Shown here piece after piece: positions 24,466 through 34,684 of a DNA stretch of 64,000 nt. Source of the stretch: Thinopyrum elongatum (taxonomy: Eukaryota > Streptophyta > Magnoliopsida > Poales > Poaceae); contig CM022302.1 in assembly GCA_011799875.1 (NCBI GenBank), forward strand, positions 54,041,153 through 54,105,152, in the 5' to 3' direction. A program made the position numbers and the translations under genes. Every line of letters begins with the position of its first letter. Position 1 is the stretch's first letter. The notes under the pieces were generated by a model that was given only the letters and a program-made list of their open reading frames with translations, did not search any database and was not told the DNA's origin.

Positions 24466-24740
24466 ATGGGCTCCCTTTTTGATGACGATATCAGCGCGGC
24501 CGCGACGGCGACGAGGACCAAGGCCGAGGAGCCGGCAGAGAGGTGTGGCGAGGAGGCGCTGACGGCATACTTGGCTCGCCGGCAAAAAGAGATGGAGACG
24601 GAGGCCGAAGAGTCGCGCGCCGAGGTGAACTCCCACGAAGCTCGTCTCTACCGCGTTTTCTGGAACGACATGTTCGCCAAAAAATGCGGCACGTATGAGG
24701 ACGATGTACAACTTTTTCTCCATCCACGTCAAGTTCAAGG
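24466..24740 (+). pseudogene. First-exon fragment of a DUF6598-type grass protein
   Basis: ATG at 24466 opens a charged, alanine/glutamate-rich, coiled-coil-like N-terminus, then RLYRVFWNDMFAKKCGTYED. This block matches my memory of the conserved start of grass DUF6598 proteins (role unknown). After GTYEDD the expected proline-rich linker is absent. A second piece, YNFFSIHVKFK, continues in another frame and ends at AAG|GTAAGT (about 24740), a good donor site. The main DUF6598 domain is not found downstream, so this is a truncated gene or captured exon. Family assignment is from recall, not from a search. Confidence 0.5.
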
Positions 24741-25180
24741 TAAGTCTCAACATGGTCGTGGAGTCATGGTGGCGCAGCTACCATTATAGGTCAGTAACCA
24801 TAGGTAACTTGCATATAGGAATTGAAAAATGATCCACAGTTAGGATTAATCTTTGAACATGTGAGAAGGAATATGATAAGAAGGAATAATCCAAGCTTGC
24901 CACAATAGAAGAAATCAGACTCAATTCTACTGGAGTTAGGCAACATTACGTTGGAATAGAAAGGACTTCCAGCCGCTCCATGCTTAGCTGCACGCCTGCA
25001 CCACAAAATCACTACTGACGGAATTAATCATGTCACACTTGAAAATAAAAGCAATCAAGTAGACCCTTTGTTTTTGCTTTGTACGATCATACCACCAGAA
25101 TAACCATGGATGTGATCATCCAACTAAAGAACACGTGAAATCTAGCCACTTCTCACTTGAACATACCAAGGAACTGATGT
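24741..25180. other. Intron-like or intergenic AT-rich DNA
   Basis: Follows the donor-like GTAAGT of the DUF6598-type exon. No acceptor plus coding exon can be supported. Confidence 0.4.
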
Positions 25181-26792
25181 TAATGGATCTGTTTTACCGA
25201 AAAAGGCTTTCGCCCCGTTTTATATATAAAGCACCGATCATCAAGCACCCAGTACAAACACACACCACCGCAACACACGCACACATCAAGGGCAGGATAC
25301 ATAGGCGTTGAGCGCAGCAACATCCCTAGCACTACCACCACGAAGAGATGAAGCTACATATGACGAACCATGGGCTCCAAGACGGCGCCTTCAGGAAGGG
25401 TACGACACCGGAGCGCCGCCACCGCCCGATCCCAGGATCAGAGTTTCCCCCGGAGCCGCATGACGGGCAATGAGAGCCGCGACGACACCTTCAAGAAGGG
25501 AACGATCTTCGCCGCCGCCGGTCCGTCTGAAGATAGAACATGTTTTCACCTCGGCCAACACTCACCGCCATCGAACGCCACACCCTGGCAACTACGATGC
25601 CCACATGGCCATGGTGACCGGGCAGCACCAAGGCACGGGCTCTGCCTAAGAGCACCGCGCAACCACCACCAGGGCCGCCGCCCCGGCATCCAAGACCTTG
25701 ACACCACCTCACCCGAGACCCGCCGCAACCCCAACGAAAGAGACGAGCGGAAAGGTCCCACCTTTCACACCCCTGGGCGACCCCCAGCGTCGAGACCCAA
25801 TAGGCCGGCCAAAACTGGCATCCACCGACCCGTCCTGCTGCCCCGAGCGCGAGACGAGCTCGGTCCTGCAGCACCGAGAGGGGGACGAGGTCAGTCCTGC
25901 TGCATTGTGCGCGAGGCGAGCTCGGTCCTGCTGCACCATGCGCGAGACGAGCTCGGTCCTGCAGCACCCGGCGCGAGACGAGCGGTGGACCGCAGCTGGG
26001 ATAGGACCAGCCCTTTGATGGGAGAGCGCCCGGGCGACGTGGAGATGGGGCGAAGGTCGAGACGGTCCGAACGCAGACGAGCCGACGCCAGAGCAGAGTC
26101 CGGCCGTCGCCGCGGCCGAGACCACCGAACCACCGTGTAGCCGACACGTCACAGGAAGTTCGCCGTGAAGCCAGACCTCACCGTGCCGCCGCCGCCCACG
26201 GCCAGAGCAGCCACCATGCCGAGCAACTGCCCCACCCGCACCATCCGCTAGGACCCACGCATCAGATCCGACGCCATCCACCACCATCTTCGACAGAGCC
26301 GACCACGAGGTGCAGCGGCAACCAAATCCACCGCCAGCCGAGCTCCCACGCGAGCCGAACCAGCCCGGCCGCCGTCGAGCCCAAGCCTTCCGGAGGCACA
26401 CCAGGAGCCAGATCTGGGCAAACCCAGCCATGGCCGCCGGCGCCCCCCGGCCACCCTCGCGGACACGGAGCCGCCCGCGCAGCCACCATGACTAGGAGGC
26501 GACGCCCGCCGGCCGGTCGCCGCGCCGCCACGCCCCCCGCACGTGCCGCGCCTCCGCCTGGAAGCACCGTCCCGCGCCACCCGCTGCCAAGCGAAGAGGA
26601 AAGGCCGTCCCGCCGGCGGCGGCGGCGACCGGGCTTCGCCCGGCCGCGCCCTCGGGCGGCAGCGAGGGAGGGAGGAGGGGGAGGAGGCGGGGTCTCCGGC
26701 GGCGGCGGTTAGGTTTCCTCCCGTGACGCGCGTCGCGGGAGCCTCTCTGTTTTTTGTTGTGATTTTTGGAACATATCTAATGGATCTGTTTT
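25181..26792 (-). mobile_element. GC-rich retroposed element (LINE-like ends), 1.58 kb, 15-bp target duplication
   Basis: The word TAATGGATCTGTTTT occurs at 25181-25195 and 26778-26792 and brackets 25196-26777. On the minus strand the element ends with a GC segment then GGGGCGAAAGCCTTTTTCGG, preceded by TTTATATATAAAA, which resembles a LINE-type 3' end. It begins with an AT-rich leader followed by GC-rich sequence. Long target duplications of this kind come from target-primed reverse transcription. Inside, frames of 218-256 codons are open on both strands purely because of GC richness. I find no endonuclease or RT motif, so it is non-autonomous or a retroposed transcript. Confidence 0.65.
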
Positions 26793-26989
26793 TGCTACTG
26801 AGACGTGCATGTGAAGGAGATCCCTGACCAGAACGCTAAGATAGATGAGGCCCTGATCAGTACGTAAAGATCGTACCGTCTTCTTCCTTCCTTCTTCGTG
26901 CCCACATCCTTTGCCTCTGGAATCCTCCTCGCCGTTTAGTGCCGGACGGTTTAGATCATGTACAAACAGTTATCAAGAAGGGTCGGTTG
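26793..26989. other. Short pre-insertion flank
   Basis: Joins directly to 25180 when the retroposed element and one target copy are removed. It contains a short open stretch (HVKEIPDQNAKIDEALIS) ending in GTAAAG, which could be an exon end. Not identified. Confidence 0.35.
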
Positions 26990-27016
26990 CACTAGTGAGT
27001 GAGTATTACCAGAAAC

Positions 27017-29640
27017 CTAATTTGAGTGAGTCTTGACTGCTATCAGGTACCAGTCATGCAAATCGCACATTCTCGTTGATAGACTCTTGACATCCCTGAC
27101 CAGATCTTGGCTGGGGACATATTTCCATGCTACTTCGTGATCTTGAATCTTGGGGAGATCCTCGATGCCAAGGATTTGTTCAACAGTGCAACCGGCCTCT
27201 TTAGCCATCTATCTATGAGCGTCGGTTATTTCCGGCAGATTGGCGGTACTCACATGTGATTGTTGTACAATGAGCAGGGGGATCGATTGCACTGCCTGTT
27301 CTCCCAGCTGGGGAACAGTTCTCCCGCATTTACTACTAAGTGCTTGGCTCGAGCTCGACTCCTGTGCATGATATAACTTCTTAATAATATGGTCATAGTC
27401 TGAGGCCATCCTTTTCACAGCCGGTTGAGCATTATCAATAAAGTGTTTTATGACTTCATCAGGTATTTTCTCCTTCGGCGTGGGTTGTTTCCGTGCAAAA
27501 TGGGCCTTCAGTTGGGCAGCCACTTCGCCGTCGAGTTCCTTGTTAGTCATATCGTAAGACAACTTCTTTTTGGCAGGAGGAGCTTTCTTGCTTGGTGCTC
27601 TCTTCCGATTTGGAGAAGGCTGACGCGCCCGAGATCGATATGGCGGACTCGCGTTAATGGGCTCCATCTCGGGGTGGGGTGGTTGAGACGGCTGACGCGG
27701 TGGCGGACTAGCTCCACGCTGCGTCTCGGGCAGGGTTCAAGTCGGCTGACGCGGTGGCGGACTTGGAGGACTAGCGCCGCGCAGCGTCTCGGGCAGGGTT
27801 GGAGTCGGCTGACGCGGTGGCGGACTTGGAGGAGGATCTTGCTGATGCAGTGGACTTGGAGGAGGAGTCGATGGCCTTGAAAAGACAATGCAATCCTTTC
27901 TCCAAAGAATGATACGATGTATGGCCTCTCCCAGTATACGCTCCTCGTCACCTCCAGGAATGTCAAGCTCTAGCTCGTGATATCCTGACATCACTTCATC
28001 AACCCCGACATGAGCATAGCCAGCTGGAATCGGATTGCAATGAAAGTTTGCTTCAGGGGGATTTGTTAAAGCATAGCCGTTTGCCACCTTCATGGATATG
28101 TTCTTGACTTTCATGTGTAGCTCACAATTTGTCGTATCTTTGATATCATCCACAGGGTATCTATCCAACAGTGCATCATCGGCCGGGGTGGAACCCACGC
28201 TGTTTTTTGGCATAGATGGGACGGTTGAATCCAATGCTGGATCTGCTTGCCGCTGCCGCTGAGACGCCCTTTCCTGGCTAAGTGAGTCGATCTGGTCCTG
28301 CTGCCTTAGGAAAGCGCGTTCCAACTCCGCGTGCTTTGATTCTACCAGTTGAAGGCAGTCTGCTTCCTGCTTCCTCTGCTCCTCCTCGTGCTTCCTCTTT
28401 CTCGCATGGCTTCTATAAGTGGCGTTCCAATCCGCAAACCCCTCAAACCACGGAACAACGCCTTTGCCTCGTGTTCGTCCCGGGTGTTCAGGATTCTTCA
28501 GGGCGCGCGTAAGCTCGTCATTCTCTCTATCGGGCTTGTACATCCCCGTTCGAGCATCATCCATTGCAAAAAGTAATTCGTCGGTGGTTTCTTTAAGACT
28601 TGGCTGCTCCATAACCAGCCCTGTCTCTGGGTCCAACTTCCCCCCATGCCCATAAAAGCAAGTCCTGCACCTGGGGGGCCAACTCAATGTAACTGGAGTG
28701 ACCCCTGCAGCAATCATATGTTCCTCAGTGAGATCCCACTTAGGGCGGGCGACCTGATAGCCACCTGGCCCCAGAGTATGGTGGCACTTATTTTCGCAGC
28801 ATTAATCTTGTTTATTCTCGACTGTTCTTTAGCTAATTCCGATTCCTTGAACTGCACGAAAGCGTCCCAGTGATCTTTTGCCTTCTCCAGTGTTCCCTTG
28901 AATGCTGGAGTCTTCTTTCCGTCTGCTTCGTACTTGGACCATATTCTTTTCATGTGGTTGTTGAATACTATCGCCATCTTCTTAAGAGCACTCTTCTTGA
29001 CTTCCTCCCGTTCTTCATCTGTCAAATGATCTGATAGGGTGAAATGTGCCATGAGCGATTCCCAAAGCAGATCTTTTGCTCTTTCGTCGACAAAAGTAAC
29101 TCCTCGATCTCCCTTTGCTGGCTTATTTCATTCTTGAGCGGAGATCGGGATTTGGTCCCTGACAATAACTCCGCATTGACGAATCCATTTGTCCGCATTC
29201 TTTTTAGGAGCAAGCGGTTCGCTATTTTCTTTGATGGCATCGATGTTGTACTTTATGCCAGCCTGCAACCTTCTGGTCGAGCCTCGTACTGCCCTGCTTG
29301 TAGAAGATTTGCTCGATCCGGAGGGCTAATTAAAAGAAGAAAGACCAATTCATTAATATATATATATATATATATATACAAATCAATTAATACATGTAAT
29401 GATCACCAGAGGCCTTATATATATACCTCGCCGGTCTTTGTTATTTTTGAAGAACATTTCCTTCGTCATCATTGTTGTGGCCTTCGTCTCTTCGTTCGTC
29501 TTCATCAAATATTAATACCCCCTCACCGGAATTGTTCAGATATTGCGAACCGTCATCTTCGGGTTCATTCTCATCTAGGATCGGGGAGCGTATCATGTCG
29601 AACATGGTCTCTTCTCCGTCTCTGCCGGTATTGTCCATAG
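27017..29640 (-). pseudogene. Second CACTA protein (Ptta/En/Spm, TNP1-type), decayed and C-terminally truncated
   Basis: First exon from 29640 is acidic and Asp/Glu rich. After an AT-rich gap with a (TA)n run (29351-29378), an exon begins near 29325 with SSKSSTSRAVRGSTRRLQAG, then CGVIVRDQIPIS, then a TGA where Trp is expected (QE*NKPAKGD), and MAHFTLSDHLTDEEREEV. A one-base loss in an A-run (T4 at 28791-28794 on plus) shifts frame before LGPGGYQVARPKW. Then come a conserved block, a glutamine/glutamate-rich coiled coil (about 28250-28420) and proline-rich repeats with TPTLPET. Further stops are at 27737, 27209 and 27017. The family normally continues into a Ulp1-like protease region, which is absent. 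This class accompanies TNP2 in grass CACTA elements; its biochemical role is not settled. Confidence 0.75.
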
Positions 29641-29975
29641 CTTATATTAACTAATTCAGAAGAAAGACAAAACAATTTAGTATTCAAATTAGAATGCAAT
29701 CAATAAGGAAAAACTGAATCATAGTAGATAATATGCATCTCGAATAATATTACTAATACATCTCGAATAATCCAGATAATATGCATCATCGAATATAATA
29801 TCGAATACATCGTCTCGAATATTATCGAATATAATCTCGAATACATCTCGAGTATTAATTATCACTAATACATCTTGAATATTATCATATAACATCACTA
29901 GCTAATACAGATCGAATATTATCGAAGAATCTAGCTCACTCGTGGTTTCTGAGGGGCGGGCGGTGGATACCCAAA

Positions 29976-30275
29976 TCAGGTATTGGAGAACCTGATGTCC
30001 AACGCAACCATGTAGAGATGGACGTACTCGTCCTCCTCCCTTACACGGCGACATACCACCTCTGGTGGGGCCGGCTGCCTCCGCACCGAATGTGGCCCAC
30101 GCGAACGCCACCAAGGAAGCTTCGGGTCGACGACGGGAGCCTGGTTCCTCACCAAGCTGCGCCCCCCGAAAGGTAGCACCTCCCAGTGCCAGCCCGGCGG
30201 AGCCCAGTCCTGGACATGGCGCCTCTCAAGTAGGTCGTCACCACCGAGACGACGACGAGGATGCAGGCCGGGCAT
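29976..30275 (-). pseudogene. Upstream exon-like ORF of the second CACTA gene
   Basis: An open frame of 99 codons, Arg/Trp/Pro rich (HVQDWAPPGWHWEVLP), lies in the sense direction between the putative promoter (31.23 kb) and the acidic first exon. I believe this sequence recurs in grass CACTA elements, but I cannot name a domain. 29650-29970 between them is an AT-rich stretch of TCGAATA(T)n words. Confidence 0.4.
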
Positions 30276-30422
30276 CGTCGACGTCGAGAATAAATTCTAT
30301 GCAAATTTAACATTTTTTAAATGCTTGATTGTGATTTTTGTAATTCTTTTTCACTTGATTTTGCAAATACATGACAAACTATTTTGCAAATACAACATTA
30401 AAATATGCAAAAAAAATCTATG

Positions 30423-30715
30423 CTTGGTCAAAATTCCTCAAATATTTTCTATATATACATTGTATACATACATATATACTAATTGCTATACATTGGATCA
30501 AATGTCAAAATTCCTCAACTTTTTTCTATACATTGTATACATACATATAAATACTAATTTCGATACATTGGATCAAAATGTCAAAATTCCTCAAATGTCA
30601 AAATTCATCAACTTTTTTCTGTACATTGTATACATACATATATATACTAATTTCTATACATTGGATCAAAATGTCAAAATTCCTCAAATGTCAAAATTTC
30701 TCAAAATTTCTATAT
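30423..30715. repeat. AT-rich tandem repeat, three units of about 75-95 bp
   Basis: Repeated order: GTCAAAATTCCTCAA, TTTTTCTATACATTGTATAC, CATACATATA.ATACTAATT, ATACATTGGATCAAA. The third unit contains an extra copy of the TCAAAATTCCTCAAATG word. It lies inside the CACTA element. Confidence 0.8.
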
Positions 30716-30835
30716 AAACATACATACATACATACATATAGTGAAAAAATAATCATCTAAAACATCTATATAAACATCAAAACATACACACATTCAATAC
30801 TAAATTAATAATAATCTAAAACTTATATATATCTA

Positions 30836-31200
30836 GTGAAAAAAATGCCGGAGGGGCCGCGCGAGCTCACAGCAGCGATGTCGAGGCCGGCGGGCGCGGG
30901 CGGCGTCCGAGAGGAGAGGCAGCGCCTCAACGGGCCGGCGTCAGAGAGGAGAGGCGCATGCGGCGTCGGCGAGGTCGAGGAGGAGGAGGGGATCGGGGCG
31001 GGCAGGGCGTCGGCGAGGAGGTCCGGCCGTCGACGAGGCCGGCTCGAGGAGGAGGGCGCGGGCGGCGTCGGGGATCGGGGAGGCCCGGGCGGCGTCGGGG
31101 CCGGCGACGATCTCCGGCGTCGGGGGAGGCGAGGCGGCGTCGGGGGAGGCGACGGCGGCAGCCTGGCGGTGTCTCCGCTGTAGTGTTCGGCGTCGAAGAA
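30836..31200 (-). other. GC-rich 5' region of the second CACTA gene
   Basis: A CGCC/GGCGTCGG-rich block directly downstream (minus sense) of a TATA-hairpin module. It is open in several frames only because of composition. Likely 5' untranslated or leader exon sequence. Confidence 0.35.
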
Positions 31201-31230
31201 GCAGAGAAGTGTGAAAAATTTCAAGTGTGG

Positions 31231-31240
31231 CATATATATG
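31231..31240 (-). promoter_or_regulatory. TATA box for the second CACTA gene
   Basis: CATATATATG lies about 9 nt downstream (minus sense) of a TTTAGTCCCGGTT-type hairpin (31249-31285). The arrangement mirrors the module in front of the transposase gene at 38981-39032. Confidence 0.5.
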
Positions 31241-31248
31241 CAGGGACC

Positions 31249-31402
31249 TATAGTCCCGGTTGGAGCCACCAACCGGGACTAAAGGTGAATTTTGGCCAGG
31301 CCAAGCGGCGGGAAGCGAGACCTTTAGTCGCGGTTGGTGGCTCCAACCGCGACTAAAGGGCCTTTAGTCGCGGTTGGAGCCACCAACCGCGACTAAAGGT
31401 CT
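31249..31402. repeat. CACTA subterminal-type hairpins
   Basis: Three perfect or near-perfect inverted repeats of the form TAGTC(C/G)CGGTTGG...CCAACCG(G/C)GACTA at 31249-31285, 31321-31358 and 31361-31398. The last two carry the CGCGGTT variant. Between 31420 and 31970 lies T-rich CACTA internal sequence similar to 21290-21540 of copy E1. Confidence 0.85.
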
Positions 31403-31970
31403 TGTTCTGCCACAGCCGCGGTGCAGGGGAAGTTTAGTCCCACCTCGCCCAGCGAAGGGCAGCCGCACTGGATTATAAGCCCCGCCGCGGCTGCTCCTCC
31501 GAGCTCCTCTCTAAAGCAGGCCTGTGGGCCTACGAACGACTCTCGCCCCTGTTGGGCCTATTGGCCCCTACAGGCCTGCATCCTGGCCCAACTGGAAGTT
31601 GGGTTTCTAGTCGTATGCAGGCCGTGGCGGTCCAGTAGGCGAGAATTTTTTAATTTATTTATTTTCCAGTTTTTTTCTTTTTTGCTTTATTTTTTTTCTT
31701 TTGTTTCTGAGTTTTTTTTGCTTTATTTAGAGTTTTTGAGTGAATCTTTTTGCTTTAGGTCACAAAAATTATAAACTTTCTGTTAATGCCAGTACTTTTC
31801 AAATTTGAATAGTTTAAATTTAAATTATTTGAAATTTATGTGAATCAATAGTTTGTGAATAACTTTACTTTAAAAATAGATTTTTGAGTGATTCTTTTTT
31901 CTGCTGTTTAATATTAGTGTGTTTTATCATTATATTCAATTTGGTATTTCTTAGATTATTTAAAAAAATG

Positions 31971-33250
31971 AAATTCCTTTGTAACAGATGAGTTTTCGTC
32001 CGAAAGCCCGATATTTCGAAAGAGATTGTCCATTTTGTACGCGAAGTGCATCTAGTTATTGCCGTAACCCTCTCAACTTTTTAGCACATGCTATGTGGGT
32101 GAAATGATGATACCATGCCAACTTTCAACCTTTTCAGAGTTCATTTATAGTGCTTTTCAATTTTAAGGTCATTTAGCTCAAACAGTCAGTAAATGCATGA
32201 AAAATAGCAAATGAAGTCAGAAAGGGTTGAACTTTAATGACGTGGCTTTGAATGTTGCATACTGAACGCACAAAAAGTCTGGAGTTGAAATAAGTTTAAA
32301 AAAATGAAATGCCTTTGTAACAGATGAGTTTTCGTCCGAAAGCGTGATACTTCGAAAGAGATTGTCCATTTTATACACGAAGTGCATCCAGTTTTTGCTG
32401 TAACCCTCTCAACTTTTTATCCCATGCTATGTGGGTGAAATGATGATACCATGCCAACTTTCAACCTTTTCAGAGTTCATTTGTAGTGCTTTTCAATTTC
32501 AGGGTCATTTAACTCAAAAAAATCAGTAAATCCATGAAAATTAGCAAATGAAGTCAAAAATGGTTGAAAATTGATGACGTGGCTTTGAATATTGCATACT
32601 GAACACACAAAAAGTCTGGAGTTGAAATAAGTTGAAAAAATGAAATGTCTTTGTAACAGATGAGTTTTCGTCCGAAAGCGTGATACTTCGAAAGAGATTG
32701 TCCATTTTGTACACGAAGTGCATCCAGTTTTTGCGGTAACACTCAACTTTTTAGCACATGCTATGTGGGTGAAATGATGATACCATGCCAACTTTCAACC
32801 TTTTCAGAGTTTATTTGTAGTGCTTTTCAATTTCAGTGTCATTTAGCTCAAAAAAATCATTAAATGCATGAAAAATAGGAAATGAAGTCAGAAAGGGTTG
32901 AAAATTGATGACATGACTTTGAATGGTGCATACTGAAAGCACAAAAAGTCTGGAGTTGAAAGAAGTTTAAAAAAATGAAATGCCTTTGTAACAGATGAGT
33001 TTTCGTCCGAAAGCGTGATACTTCGAAAGAGATTGTTCATTTTGTACACGAAGTGCATCCAGTTTTTGTCGTAACCCTCTCAACTTTTTAGCACACGCTA
33101 TGTGGGTGAAATGATGATACCATGCCAACTTTCAACCTTTTCAGAGTTCATTTGTAGTGCTTTTCAATTTTAGGGTCATTTAGCTAAAAAAAATCAGTAA
33201 ATGCATGAAAAATAGCAAATGAAGTCAGTAAGGGTTGAAAATTGCATCCA
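31971..33250. repeat. 336-bp tandem repeat, about 3.8 copies
   Basis: The word GTAACAGATGAGTTTTCG recurs at 31981, 32317, 32653 and 32988 (periods 336, 336, 335). Copies are about 90% or more alike by eye and have no coding capacity. The array lies just past the transposase gene 3' end, within the large CACTA. Confidence 0.92.
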
Positions 33251-33493
33251 GTCCTTAACAATATATTTATTCGCCTTTTAAATGCCAAAACACATATATA
33301 CCCTAACTATTACAAAGATTCCATCCGGTTTGTCCGAAGTGGGACTTTCGAGATAAGTCCGGAAACTCACTAGAGAAGAAAGTGATGACGGTGAAGCCGG
33401 TCACATCCCAGAGTTGGATCTTTGGGTATAAAACTTTTTCTTCGCGTGTGTCTATTTGTGCCATAACCATGGAACCATGGACAATCTTCATCA

Positions 33494-34684
33494 CACTAGT
33501 GCAGAATCGGGCTATAGTCCCGGTTCGTAAGGACCTTTAGTCCCGGTTCAACACGAACCGGGACCAAAGGCCCATCACATGGCACAAGCCCGCGCCGGGG
33601 GCTGGGGGGCCTGTAGTCCCGGTTGGTAACACCAACCGGGACTAAAGGGATTTTTTTGAATTTTTTCTGATTTTCAAAATTTTGAATTATTTGACAATTT
33701 AATCTCTAATCACCCATCATCACTGCTTAAGTCTGGAGCACTCATTATTCCAAATCGTCTAACTTCCCGGCCGGTCACCCATCCTCTCACTACTCCAGCC
33801 TGAGCACTCTTAACTTTCGAGTTCTATTAACCCTAGTTTCCAAGTCTGCATTTGTTGTTTTCCTGACAATAGTAAGCTGTCAATCCTATTAACCCTCAGG
33901 AGTTTAGCTTGAGCATGAAGTCACACGTTTCACCGTTTGAGTTTGAAACTAATATTCTAAAAAACAATAATTATTTAGTAACACTAATATTTCTTGAATA
34001 AGTAGTTTGACCATAGTTTGACCAGATTTGACCAAAATTCAAAAAAACTGAAATTTGAGCATAACTTTTTTTTCCTTTCAGAATTTGAGGATTCTAAAAA
34101 TTTGCAAAACGGCCTACGGCGGTCGAAATCGGAACCGGCTTTTCGTGCTGAACATTTTGATATATTATACGTTTTTTTCGACATCGTATGCAAAAGTTAT
34201 AGCCGTTTTACTTTTTCATAACACTTTTTTTGCAAAACATGTCAAATTTTATGTTTTTAAATTTCCCTAACTAGTAGATGTAGTAACATAACTACATCGC
34301 AAAGGATTTTTATTTTTGGAGTTTTTATCATTTTCTTTTGTTTTTTTTTCAAAACTGAAAAGACGATGGGGGGCGGGGGTAGAGTTTGAAAATTGCAAAA
34401 CCGCTTTAGTCCCGGTTGGTGGCTCCAACCCGGACTAAATGTCTAACCTGTAGTCCCGGTTTGTGTCACAAACTGGGAATAAAGGGGCTCGTGGGGCCTC
34501 GGCCTGACGCCAGCCTGCCACCACCCCTTTAGTCCCGGTTTGTGACACAAACCGGGACTATAGGTACACCACGAACCGGGACTAATGATTCTGTAATCGA
34601 ACCGGGACTAATGGTCACATTAGTACCGGTCCGTAATTGAACCGGGACTAATGAGGTGTACATTAGGTCGTTTTTCTACTAGTG
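33494..34684. mobile_element. CACTA transposon, non-autonomous, 1,191 bp (copy E2)
   Basis: Ends CACTAGTGCAGAATCGGGC (left) and CACTAGTAGAAAAACGACC (right, inward). The 3-bp target duplication is TCA (33491-33493 and 34685-34687). Subterminal TTTAGTCCCGGTT hairpins occur on both sides. It has no coding sequence. It shares its core with E1 in the opposite orientation, including the 5S-like stretch, and lacks about 470 bp that E1 has. It is inserted in the last part of the TNP2 gene. Confidence 0.92.
33761..33825 (-). ncRNA. 5S-rRNA-like segment inside CACTA copy E2
   Basis: The minus strand reads TTAAGAGTGCTCAGGCTGGA, then GTAGTGAGAGGATGGGTGACC and CCGGGAAGTT, homologous to the 5S-like stretch of E1. 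It is slightly more diverged in box A. It confirms that the segment belongs to this CACTA family. Confidence 0.65.

Noticed and set aside
25370..26712. Several open frames of 200-256 codons on both strands
   Set aside because: They overlap in all phases in a GC-rich retroposed segment bracketed by a 15-bp target duplication. No motif, no codon pattern and no splice context favours one frame.
26990..26997. CACTAGTG as the left TIR of the large CACTA
   Set aside because: The following bases do not match the TIR at 39287, the 3-bp flanks differ (TTG and ACT), and coding sequence begins within 30 bp. Treated as chance; the true 3' end is missing.
30836..31183. Plus-strand 115-codon Gly/Arg frame
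   Set aside because: It is antisense to the GC-rich leader of the second CACTA gene, and both strands are open only through composition.
31971..33250. A CRISPR array
   Set aside because: The repeats are 336 bp, adjacent without spacers and inside a plant transposon.
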